Part shown: piece after piece, positions 46,564-54,776 of the stretch
Position numbering within the stretch: position 1 is the first letter of the stretch
Layout of the letters: the number at the start of each line of letters is the position of its first letter
Assembly (NCBI GenBank): GCA_028689615.1
Contig: JAQVCV010000003.1
Span: forward strand, 1-64,000
DNA length: 64,000 nt
Source of the DNA: Bacteroidales bacterium
Lineage (GTDB): Bacteria > Bacteroidota > Bacteroidia > Bacteroidales > TTA-H9
Reading direction: 5' to 3'
Position numbers and translations under genes: made by a program
The notes under the pieces: model-generated
What the model was told of the DNA's origin: nothing
Seen by the model: the letters and a program-made list of their open reading frames with translations, nothing else
Databases searched by the model: none

Positions 46564-47139
46564 TCAGATATGGGCAATAAGAATTTTGGAACCAATTTCG
46601 GCAACAGCCAGCCCGAAGGCATACACCACACCTGCGCGGGTTCCTCTGACATTGGCAGTGATGCTCCAGGCATTGAAAATGAGTATGGCCGACCACACGG
46701 TGGCCCAAATCATCAACAAGGCCAGCACCACGGTAATCCAGAAAGCGGGCATGGTGAGAAGGGTGTTGGTGTCGAGCCTTGGTGTTTCGATGAAGAAAGA
46801 ACTCACCACCCCCGGAAGCCCTGCCAATGAAGCGAGCAACATGGGAGCACGTGCCAAAGCCAAGGTGCCGGCCACATCAACCAACCTGAACTTCGATCGG
46901 CCAAAAAGGAGGGCCGCCAGGGTAAACACCACCACCAGCACCAGCCAGTTTACAGCCTGATCGGCAAAAGGGCGCCACCATTCCGATCCGGGATAAAAAT
47001 GGGCATCGAGTACGCCATCGAAACGGAGACCCGAAGGGATGGCCAAACCAGCAGTGAGGAGCATAAACCCCCAGCCGGAAAGCAGTGCAGGGAAGCCCGC
47101 GACCCGTTCAAACGGGTTAAAAATCAGCTTAGCTTTCAT
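46564..47139 (-). CDS. YIP1-like membrane protein
   Basis: 191 residues with about five hydrophobic segments (near 22-38, 65-83, 93-113, 130-155, 160-185). FNPFERVAGFPALLSGWGFM at the start and the VDVAGTLALARAP motif match bacterial YIP1-type proteins, which have no firmly established role in bacteria. Its start overlaps the end of the DUF2089 gene by 11 bases, so the two are co-translated; this pairing suggests the DUF2089 protein governs or assists the membrane protein (inference). Confidence 0.75.
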   Translation of the reverse strand: MKAKLIFNPFERVAGFPALLSGWGFMLLTAGLAIPSGLRFDGVLDAHFYPGSEWWRPFADQAVNWLVLVVVFTLAALLFGRSKFRLVDVAGTLALARAPMLLASLAGLPGVVSSFFIETPRLDTNTLLTMPAFWITVVLALLMIWATVWSAILIFNAWSITANVRGTRAGVVYAFGLAVAEIGSKILIAHI

Positions 47140-47428
47140 GTGGAGTCTCTTTTTCTAGTTCGGAGATTCGGGCAATGATATCGTCGAGGCGGTTGCGCAC
47201 CGACGGGTAACTGAGGTTGAGCAAACGGGCCATCTCTTTCAGGCTGCCGTTGCTTTTGATATAGTCGAGCAGGAAAACCTGATCCGACGACTCCAGGCGG
47301 CAAAGCACCGGGATGTCGAACCGTCCCTCGATGGCTGTCTGGCACTTGTCGCAGCTAAGGCTTTTCACCTTCATTCCCGAACCACATGCCGGACAAATTA
47401 CCGGAAAACGTTTTACAACATTCATCAT
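47129..47428 (-). CDS. DUF2089 family protein (zinc ribbon plus helix-turn-helix)
   Basis: 99 residues. An N-terminal zinc ribbon (CPACGSG and CDKCQTAIEGRF) leads to a helix-turn-helix in which NGSLKEMARLLNLSYPSVRNRLDDII is the DNA-contacting region. Known DUF2089 proteins share exactly this layout and are thought to be transcription regulators. Its promoter lies immediately upstream and the YIP1-like gene overlaps its 3' end; autoregulation of this two-gene operon is a reasonable guess. Confidence 0.85.
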   Translation of the reverse strand: MMNVVKRFPVICPACGSGMKVKSLSCDKCQTAIEGRFDIPVLCRLESSDQVFLLDYIKSNGSLKEMARLLNLSYPSVRNRLDDIIARISELEKETPHES

Positions 47429-47441
47429 TCAAAATTTTCGA

Positions 47442-47471
47442 CAAAAGTACAACAAAAATTAAATTTTACAA
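47442..47471 (-). promoter_or_regulatory. Promoter of the DUF2089-YIP1 operon
   Basis: On the minus strand TTG, 19 bases, TACTTTTG (47442-47449), a complete match to the phylum pattern, 13 bases before the ATG. Confidence 0.65.
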
Positions 47472-47555
47472 CACAAAATCTAAATTTTATTCAAAATATT
47501 ATGAATTTTAACAACGAATCAATGAATAAAACTTAATTAATGGATCACCCAGATG

Positions 47556-47778
47556 CCGGGGGCTCGTCCGCTCTCAAGCGAACATTCGCCTGAGAACCGG
47601 GGACTCGTCCGCTTCCAAGCGAAGATTCGCCTGAGAACCGGGGACTCGTTCGCTCCCAAGCGAAGATTCGCCTGAGATCATGGGGCTCGTCCGCTCCCAA
47701 GCGAAGATTCGCCTATGTGCTGGGGGCTCGTCCGCTCCCAAGCGAAGATTCGCCTGAGAACCGGGGGCTCGTCCGCTC
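47556..47778 (+). repeat. 41-bp tandem repeat array A (about 5.5 units)
   Basis: CTCGTCCGCT-like cores start at 47563, 47604, 47645, 47686, 47727 and 47768, exactly 41 bp apart. The unit is GGGGGCTCGTCCGC, then TCCCAA, then GCGAAGATTCGCCTGAG and a variable 3-5 bases. The centre can fold as CGCT-CCCA-AGCG. The same repeat with a different, still self-complementary centre recurs near 57630. No unique spacers. Confidence 0.95.
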
Positions 47779-47786
47779 GTGGATTG

Positions 47787-48854
47787 CCTGACCTTTCACC
47801 CCTGTTACCTTTGTCTTCTGAGTTTGTTGAGTTTCCTCACGAATGCGTCAGTTATAAACCGCACACCTCAGGCCACACTCTTCCCTAATCCATACCTCAT
47901 AGTGTGCTAAAATACACGCTTTTCAATATTAAATTTTCAAGATTTTTTCAAGATTTTTACCATTGCCAATCAATAAGTTATGTCTTAGCAGCTCCTTGAA
48001 TGGCCTTTTTGTGTCGTAAGGGGGGGGTCACCTTTTTGCAAAAAACGACATTAATATATATAGGGTGAATCATCAGCCCCAGGGTTGCTGACCACCAACA
48101 TCGAAATTTTTGAAATATTCGCAGACAAAAAAGTGATGACCCCATTCGCTCATTCAGAAACGCTATCCGCAATCAGGCTCACAAAAAAAGTGACCCGCGA
48201 GGCAACCTTTCGGGGAGTGGATTCGACTATGAATTGTTTAACCAATGATATCGATTTGAAAAGCTTTACCATGATCTAACCATAACGCGCCATAATTACA
48301 TTTCACCACACCAAAAGAAACCAATCATGAGATTCTTGCTTTCTTCAATACATCTCCTCCTGACGGTTGATTCCGCTTTACGGCGTGGTTTTGGCCATGT
48401 GGGGGGTTGGGTTGGATGGGCAAATGGGCAAGAGAGGAAGATACACGCATGGATAGATTCTCACAGATACCCTTTCGCCAGGAGACTGATTATTACATTT
48501 CATAGGTACCAGCACAAGATGACGCTTTCAAAACTTCTCGACAGAGTTTTTCTTGCCATCTATAAATCCACAGCCCCGTTGGTTGTTAAACCGGATAGAT
48601 CGGGGATTTTTTCTCCGATAATGCTGGTTGGAAGGACCAGCAGTTGGTGGGTACATAATCGAATCATTTGTTTTACAACAAAGCATATCTTTGAATTGGG
48701 GAAAAATGACTGGGAGTATTTAAGCCGCCACCTGCTGCTTATTGGGTGGTGGCCTGTATAAAGCTGAGAATATCAATTACAGAGTATGAACATTGTAGTA
48801 AAAAACATGTATGTCCATTTTATTAATTAAAATTAATTGGCTAAATTTTTATTC
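47787..48854. other. 1.07-kb region without a convincing gene
   Basis: AT-rich and heterogeneous. One 144-codon frame (48327-48761) exists but lacks family resemblance and a promoter box; a G8 run lies near 48019. It marks the left edge of the AT-rich segment that continues through the T9SS genes. Possibly decayed coding sequence. Confidence 0.45.
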
Positions 48855-49775
48855 ATGAAAAAAAACACTTTTATATTATTCTTTTTCCTTTTTGCATTAC
48901 TCCCAAATACTATTAAAACCCAGAATTATTTCCCGTTTCCTTCCGATAGTGCCACTTGGTATGTTTTAAAAGTAAGGGGTGAAATGATTCCTCCATATAT
49001 ATCTTATTATACTTATAAGTATGGGGTAATTGGAGATACCAACATTAATGGTATAACATATCATAAAATTTATGGTCTTAAAGACTCCGATAGTTTATAT
49101 AGATCATATCAGGGAGCTTATCGGGTAGTACCCGATAGTTCTTTGGTTTACTTCTTTTATATGGAAGATTCTGATGAGTGTTTGTTGTATGATTATACAT
49201 TAGTTCCCAATGATACCATTATGATAAGGGGTTTTCAATATGTTTGTGTAGATACCGGATCAGTCGTATTAAATAATAACATCAGCCACAAAATACAGTA
49301 TATGTATGTGCCTGGAATTGACTGTATGCAAAAATGGGTTAACGGGATTGGAAGTTTAGGAATTCCATTTTGGGAACCTTATTGGGGCTGCTCAATGTCA
49401 ATAGATGATGTGTTCTTCATGACCTGTTTTAGTTATAAGAATGAAATGATTTATGAATGGGACAGCAACCCTTATTTTACCGGATGTGTTGGAAATTTAT
49501 TTATTGGAATCGAAGAAAATTTGGCTGAACGGCTGCAAGTCGTACCTAATCCGGTTCAAGATGCTTCAAAGCTGAAAGGTTTTCCAAATAATCAACAAAA
49601 AATCAGTTATCAGGTTCTGGATTATAGCGGGCGTACGATACTTCAACAAAGTAACGTTCATTATTCTGACATTGAAATTAAGAAAAATAAATTTAAACCA
49701 GGCATTTATTTTTTAAAGATTAACTTCGAGAATTTAAAAAAATCAGAAGTAGTCAAGTTTCTTATTTTAAACTAA
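48855..49775 (+). CDS. T9SS cargo protein with C-terminal sorting domain
   Basis: 306 residues from ATG 48855 (MKKNTFILFFFLFALLP); an ATG six codons earlier is in frame but precedes the signal peptide (cleavage near TQN). The body contains a cysteine pair region and aromatic strands without a known enzyme signature (WYVLKVRGEMIPP, YHKIYGLKDSDSLYRSYQGAYRV). The last ~80 residues are a T9SS type A sorting domain (LQVVPNPVQDASKLKG to PGIYFLKINF). Base composition is markedly more AT-rich than the housekeeping genes in the window, suggesting a foreign or differently evolved segment. Confidence 0.85.
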   Translation: MKKNTFILFFFLFALLPNTIKTQNYFPFPSDSATWYVLKVRGEMIPPYISYYTYKYGVIGDTNINGITYHKIYGLKDSDSLYRSYQGAYRVVPDSSLVYFFYMEDSDECLLYDYTLVPNDTIMIRGFQYVCVDTGSVVLNNNISHKIQYMYVPGIDCMQKWVNGIGSLGIPFWEPYWGCSMSIDDVFFMTCFSYKNEMIYEWDSNPYFTGCVGNLFIGIEENLAERLQVVPNPVQDASKLKGFPNNQQKISYQVLDYSGRTILQQSNVHYSDIEIKKNKFKPGIYFLKINFENLKKSEVVKFLILN

Positions 49776-49787
49776 ATTAAAAAAAAT

Positions 49788-50270
49788 ATGAAAAATTTTT
49801 TAATCTTAATGTTTTTTTGCATTTTATTTACAATTTCGGGATTATCTCAGTCAATTCCCAATTATTATGATTCAAAGCAAACCTTAGATCAATATTTTGA
49901 TGGGTTGATTAATACATATGGAGTCGAAAACATGCAGGGTAGGGATTATAATCCATATCAAAGATGGAAAAATTATTGGGAGCCAATTCTTTATCCACAT
50001 GGCAATTTTTTAGTTGAGCGCCAAAACTTAGAAAATTATTTGAGTGATTATTTGAGTGGAACTTTCCCTCAAAATTCTACCACTTTTGAGCTTAATTGGT
50101 CGCTTATTGGGCCAAATAAAATGCCAGATGGAAATGAAAAAAGTTTTAAGGGATTAGGTCAAATCCATTACTTAGCTTTTGATCCAAATGATCCTACTGT
50201 CAGAAAATTTTTGCATGTTCACCTGCCGGAGGTTTATGGAGATCGGTTAATGGAGGTAATAATTGGGTGA
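49788..50270 (+). CDS. N-terminal fragment of frameshifted T9SS adhesin (sortilin-like propeller start)
   Basis: 160 residues: signal peptide (about 1-20, ending GLSQ), a region with NPYQRWKNYWEPILYPHG, then the propeller beginning WSLIGPNKMPDGN and LGQIHYLAFDPNDPTVRKF. After A4T5 at 50204-50212 the frame becomes nonsense and stops at 50270. Adding one T restores FACSPAGGLWRSVNGGNNWV and joins the 50267 frame, so both fragments belong to one gene of 1640 residues (49788-54709). This start is the true start of that gene. A sequencing error, a pseudogene or phase variation could explain the gap. Confidence 0.8.
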   Translation: MKNFLILMFFCILFTISGLSQSIPNYYDSKQTLDQYFDGLINTYGVENMQGRDYNPYQRWKNYWEPILYPHGNFLVERQNLENYLSDYLSGTFPQNSTTFELNWSLIGPNKMPDGNEKSFKGLGQIHYLAFDPNDPTVRKFLHVHLPEVYGDRLMEVIIG

Positions 50271-53200
50271 ATGCTGGAACAGATCAGGGTTTAGCTTTAT
50301 GTGGCGTATCTAGTGTTGCCATTGATCCTAATAATAGCGAAACAAATTGGTTCGTGTCAACTGGAAATGGTGAACCTATGCCTGGGGGATTTTGGGCACA
50401 AAATGCAGTAGGCATATGGAGAACAACTTCTGGTGGTGCAAGTTGGGAAATGATAGGCTTGGGAAGTGTGTCTCAAATGAGGAAAATTGTTCTACAATGG
50501 CACCAAGATAATTTGCATTTGTTTGTTGCTTCAACAAGCGGAATTTATGAATGTGAAAATGGGTTATCCGCTAATCCAACATGGTCAAAACTTGTCTCAG
50601 GAAATTTCTATGATATAGAATTTGATCCTCAGAATAACGGAATAGTATATGGTTCTGGCACTGGTGCTAATTCATCAGTCTATAAGTTGGATTGGATTAA
50701 TAATAACTATACTGAATTGCCAAACCTGGCTAGTATTCCACAAGAAGACGGTAGGCGCCTTATCATTGAGATATCAAATGCAGCACCAAATTATTTATTT
50801 ATTGTCTCAACTTATTGGGATGGTTTGGAGTCTTCATTTTTGTATAGGTATGACCTTACAAATAATTCATTAGTTTACAAAGGTAAGTTACCAACTCCTA
50901 GCTATAACCCACAAGGAGTTGGTCCTGAAAGAGCGATGGGTTGGACTATTTCTCCAGTTTTAAATGGGTCAAATGATTTGAGTATGGTGCATGGAAACAC
51001 AGCACCGATTCGCCAATCAAATAACTTATTAGACAATAATCTTTGTATTTGGTCGGATGTTTCTTCGAGTAATCCACTATACCCTTATTCCACATGTAAA
51101 ATACACGTTGATATGCATTATATGTGTTTTGAACCTGATGGCCAAACACTTTGGGTTGGAAATGACGGAGGTGTTTTTAAATCAACCATGCCAGATTTAA
51201 AAAATAATTGGGAAGAAAAGAATGATGGTTTGGCAGTCGCCACAGTTCATCATTTGGCTATTAGCGATCAAAATGATGGCGTAGCCTTGAGTGGAGCTTA
51301 TGATAATGGATCTGTCAGATATACAAAAAGTAATAATCTTTGGAGTGAAAAACATGTTGCTATAGGTGATGGTTTCCAATGCATTATTGATTGGAGTAAT
51401 CCTTTAAGAATGCTTGTAAGCCCTCAATTCTCAATTCACAGAAGTATTGACGGAGGTAATAACTTTAGTCCTATTCAAAGTGGGTTTCACTGGGAAACAT
51501 TTTTTGAGCAAAATAAAATTTTTCCTGATGTATTATATGGTACAAATGAATTTGGTGTGAAAAGTTCAGTTAATTTCGGCACTACTTGGTCAAATATTGC
51601 TGAATACCCCAATGTAAATGATAATAAAACATGGAGGGTGTATGTTTCTCCAACTGATGGAAATTATTTATATTCAAGTTGGTATGGAAATTCTTCCGGA
51701 TCGCCTCAAAAAGTTTTTAAATCAACTACTGGTGGAGGTACTAATCCTGGCGATTGGGTAGATGTTGGCTCTCCATCAGAAAATCATTGGATAAAATCTA
51801 TTTCAGTAGATTATTTCGATCCAAATCATATTTGGGTGGCTACTAATCCTCATGTTTATGATGTTAATACTTTAACACAAGAATGGACAGATATTTCAAA
51901 TGGGTTGCCTTCTTATATCAGCATTAAACATCTTGAACAATTAAACGGTACTGAAGGGGTGCTTTTTGCAGGCACAAATTATGGGTTATATTATTACAAT
52001 GAGATTGATCAAATTTGGCAGCATGTTGAAGGAAACCTTCCAAATGTAACAGTAACAGATATTCAAATAGACTTAGAAAATAATAGAATAGCTGTTAGTA
52101 CTTTTGGTAGAGGTGTATGGGAAGCTCAATTACCTTGCACAACTGAAGGTAATGCTATGATTATTAATTCTAATAAAACATGGTCTCTAAACAGAAGAAT
52201 TTCACAAAATGTGATAATTGAGCCAGAAAACACTTTAATAATTAACAACGCTACAATCAGGTTAACTGAAAATGCAAAAATTGTTGTAAAACCAGGTGCA
52301 CGACTTATAATAAACGGAAGTAGGTTAACGAGTGTTTGTAGCGGCCCATGGCTCGGCATCGAGGTTCAAGGCAACTCCGACGAAATTCAGGCTGCTGCCT
52401 ACCAGGGTGTGCTCGAGATCAATGGCGGAACCATCGAAAACGCCATCTGCGCCGTGAAAACTTACAAGCCCGATCCTTCGATGGAAACCGATCCGCTCGA
52501 TCCACAATACTCTGGCCTGGAAGGCTGGACGGGTGGCATGGTGCTGGCTACCAACGCTACTTTCCGCAACAACCGCATGGGTGTTGTTTTCCCATCCTAC
52601 CGTCTGGGAAGTGCAAGCTTCTTCGATGCTTGCACCTTTGAAACAACAGGGGACCTTCCGGATGCTTCAATCCCCGATTACTTCGTCAGGATGAACAACA
52701 TTGCCGGTGTACAGTTTTTTGGATGTGTTTTCAGAAATACCAATCCCGATCCCGACCTGTTGCCCGAAAACCGCGGAAGTGGTATTTATGCCTATGATGC
52801 CACCCTCGTAGTTTCTCCTAAATGCCAGGATGCCAATTGTACAACCTTTGCCCGTGGAAGTTTCAGTAAGCTCTATTATGGCATCCGTGACCTCTCTTCA
52901 GGTGAAAACCGTACTACCTATCTCGACCGGCAAGATTTCGTAGATAATTTCCGAGGCGTCTATTTTGGAGGACGCAACTATGTTGAATTCACCCGAAACT
53001 ACATTCGCCCCTACGCTGAACAAACGTCTCAGAATCCTCAAACTTACGGAGTGTATTTTGATCAGTGCACAGGCTATCATATAGAAGAGAACACCTTTGA
53101 TTCAGAGAATACAGCCAAATTGGGCATCGGGCTGATTGTGCACAAATCGGGTCAGGAGGCTAACGAGGTTTACCGCAATACCTTTACGAACCTTCGCTAT

Positions 53201-54709
53201 GCTTCCATAGCACAGAGCTTTAACAGAGGTAGAAACAACGAAGGCTTATGCTACAAGTGCAACAATTTTGAGAACAATCTTTACGACGTAAAAATTTCGC
53301 GCGAGAACGCCAGCCTTCTTTCAACCATGGATGGAATCGCTGGATATCAGGGTTACTACGCCTCTGACAACGACCAGGCTCCAGCGGGCAACCTATTCTC
53401 CAACATTCCCAATAACGGTAGTTTCGCGTTCTATAATTCGGCCAATATCATCAACTACTATAAACACCAAAATCCATTGTATTTAGAAAGACTGCTTCCA
53501 AAATATTGCCAGGGTACTGGAAGTGTATCTGTAATACCCGTTCCCTATACAGAATACAACAGCAGTGCCTGCCCTTCCAAACTCGATCTGGGTGATGGTA
53601 CGGCCGACGACAGGGATATGATGGCAGCAGCATCGGGCGAGGCTACGGCCTTGTCGGCCGATTTGGCCACCTTAAAAGATGGAGGAAACACCGAGGCTCT
53701 TGCCCAAACAGTAGAGGCAGGAACCGCTGCACAGGCGGTCGAATTGAGAGATGAACTGCTGGCAGTTTCTCCCTACCTCACCGATACGGTGCTCGATGCC
53801 TCCATTCAGCAGGAAGAGGCCCTGCCCAATGCCCTGCTACGCGACGTGATGGTGGCCAACCCCCAGGCAGCCAAATCGGACGAACTTCTTACAAAGCTCG
53901 ACAACCGCCAAACGCCCATGCCTAACGAGATGTGGAACGAGATCATGGGAGGAGCCGCTGTTAGCGGAGACAAGGAAAACATGGAGGCAGCAATTGGTTT
54001 TTGGAAGAATGAGGAGTATTACCGATGGAGCAGAATCAATCGCCGCATGTTGATCAACCAGGCTGTAGCCGACTCCATGGTTGAGGAATGGAGCAATTCA
54101 ACCCTCACCGAAGCCCGCTCAAACCTGGCCCTCTATTATCTTGCTGCAGGGGATCCCAATCAGGGGATATCGGTGCTCGACACCGCCCTGGTGCAGCTTT
54201 CTGAAGCATCGCCCGAGTGGACCGAGTTGGTGGCTTTGCGAGGGTATATTCAGACCATCGCCACGGCCTATCCTCTGCCCGACACCTCGATGACGGCTTC
54301 TTTTGAGGCAATAACCGAACAATCAGACGGACTCGCCGAAGCCCTCAGCCGCAACGCCCTCATCCAGTCAGGAACCCTCAACTATAACGAACCGATCCTG
54401 TTGGACGAAGGGTTGAAGTCTTCCAATGTGCGCAAGTTCGGGATCAGACCAGTTGAAGAAAATAACCAGGAATTACTAAAAGTCTATCCAAACCCCGCAA
54501 AGGAGTATTTTATGGCTAAGGTGGAACTCTCTGGAAACAGAGGACTTCTACAACTTGTCTCATCAACGGGAGTTATTGTTCTCGAGCGAATTGTTGAACA
54601 ATCTTCATCGCTAACAATTCCTGTAAGTCATCTGGCAGATGGAGTATATACAATCCACCTAACAGTAAACGGGGTGCATAAGGCCTCAATTAAAATAACT
54701 TTGCAATAA
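50267..54709 (+). CDS. T9SS-secreted adhesin: propeller, beta-helix, sorting domain (main fragment)
   Basis: 1480 residues when read from the internal ATG at 50267, which lies inside the broken gene and is not a natural start. A sortilin/BNR-type beta-propeller (about 1-625) has Asp-box-like repeats such as GIWRTTSGGASWEMIG, SIDGGNNF and STFGRGVWEAQL. A right-handed beta-helix follows (about 650-1100: ARLIINGSRLTSVC, NNRMGVVFPSYRLGSASF), then a helical region (about 1110-1400) and a T9SS sorting domain (LKVYPNPAKEYFMAKVEL to the end). GC content jumps near 52335 and falls again near 54460, so the gene is a mosaic. A terminator follows. Confidence 0.85.
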   Translation: MNAGTDQGLALCGVSSVAIDPNNSETNWFVSTGNGEPMPGGFWAQNAVGIWRTTSGGASWEMIGLGSVSQMRKIVLQWHQDNLHLFVASTSGIYECENGLSANPTWSKLVSGNFYDIEFDPQNNGIVYGSGTGANSSVYKLDWINNNYTELPNLASIPQEDGRRLIIEISNAAPNYLFIVSTYWDGLESSFLYRYDLTNNSLVYKGKLPTPSYNPQGVGPERAMGWTISPVLNGSNDLSMVHGNTAPIRQSNNLLDNNLCIWSDVSSSNPLYPYSTCKIHVDMHYMCFEPDGQTLWVGNDGGVFKSTMPDLKNNWEEKNDGLAVATVHHLAISDQNDGVALSGAYDNGSVRYTKSNNLWSEKHVAIGDGFQCIIDWSNPLRMLVSPQFSIHRSIDGGNNFSPIQSGFHWETFFEQNKIFPDVLYGTNEFGVKSSVNFGTTWSNIAEYPNVNDNKTWRVYVSPTDGNYLYSSWYGNSSGSPQKVFKSTTGGGTNPGDWVDVGSPSENHWIKSISVDYFDPNHIWVATNPHVYDVNTLTQEWTDISNGLPSYISIKHLEQLNGTEGVLFAGTNYGLYYYNEIDQIWQHVEGNLPNVTVTDIQIDLENNRIAVSTFGRGVWEAQLPCTTEGNAMIINSNKTWSLNRRISQNVIIEPENTLIINNATIRLTENAKIVVKPGARLIINGSRLTSVCSGPWLGIEVQGNSDEIQAAAYQGVLEINGGTIENAICAVKTYKPDPSMETDPLDPQYSGLEGWTGGMVLATNATFRNNRMGVVFPSYRLGSASFFDACTFETTGDLPDASIPDYFVRMNNIAGVQFFGCVFRNTNPDPDLLPENRGSGIYAYDATLVVSPKCQDANCTTFARGSFSKLYYGIRDLSSGENRTTYLDRQDFVDNFRGVYFGGRNYVEFTRNYIRPYAEQTSQNPQTYGVYFDQCTGYHIEENTFDSENTAKLGIGLIVHKSGQEANEVYRNTFTNLRYASIAQSFNRGRNNEGLCYKCNNFENNLYDVKISRENASLLSTMDGIAGYQGYYASDNDQAPAGNLFSNIPNNGSFAFYNSANIINYYKHQNPLYLERLLPKYCQGTGSVSVIPVPYTEYNSSACPSKLDLGDGTADDRDMMAAASGEATALSADLATLKDGGNTEALAQTVEAGTAAQAVELRDELLAVSPYLTDTVLDASIQQEEALPNALLRDVMVANPQAAKSDELLTKLDNRQTPMPNEMWNEIMGGAAVSGDKENMEAAIGFWKNEEYYRWSRINRRMLINQAVADSMVEEWSNSTLTEARSNLALYYLAAGDPNQGISVLDTALVQLSEASPEWTELVALRGYIQTIATAYPLPDTSMTASFEAITEQSDGLAEALSRNALIQSGTLNYNEPILLDEGLKSSNVRKFGIRPVEENNQELLKVYPNPAKEYFMAKVELSGNRGLLQLVSSTGVIVLERIVEQSSSLTIPVSHLADGVYTIHLTVNGVHKASIKITLQ

Positions 54710-54717
54710 TGCATAAC

Positions 54718-54757
54718 CGTCAGATTATGCCGACCTTCCTGTCGGCATGATCTGACG
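54718..54757 (+). terminator. Terminator after the large adhesin gene
   Basis: CGTCAGATTATGCCGAC (54718-54734) pairs with 54741-54757 with one mismatch over 17 bp; 6-base loop; followed by ATTTT. Confidence 0.8.
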
Positions 54758-54776
54758 ATTTTAAAAGCAATCTGAT

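Noticed and set aside
47556..47778. Possible CRISPR array
   Set aside because: Units are directly adjacent with only 3-5 variable bases, no unique spacers and no cas genes in the window.
48327..48761. 144-codon frame in the AT-rich region
   Set aside because: No recognisable domain, odd composition (many Arg, Trp, His), no promoter box; could be decayed sequence but not supported as a gene.
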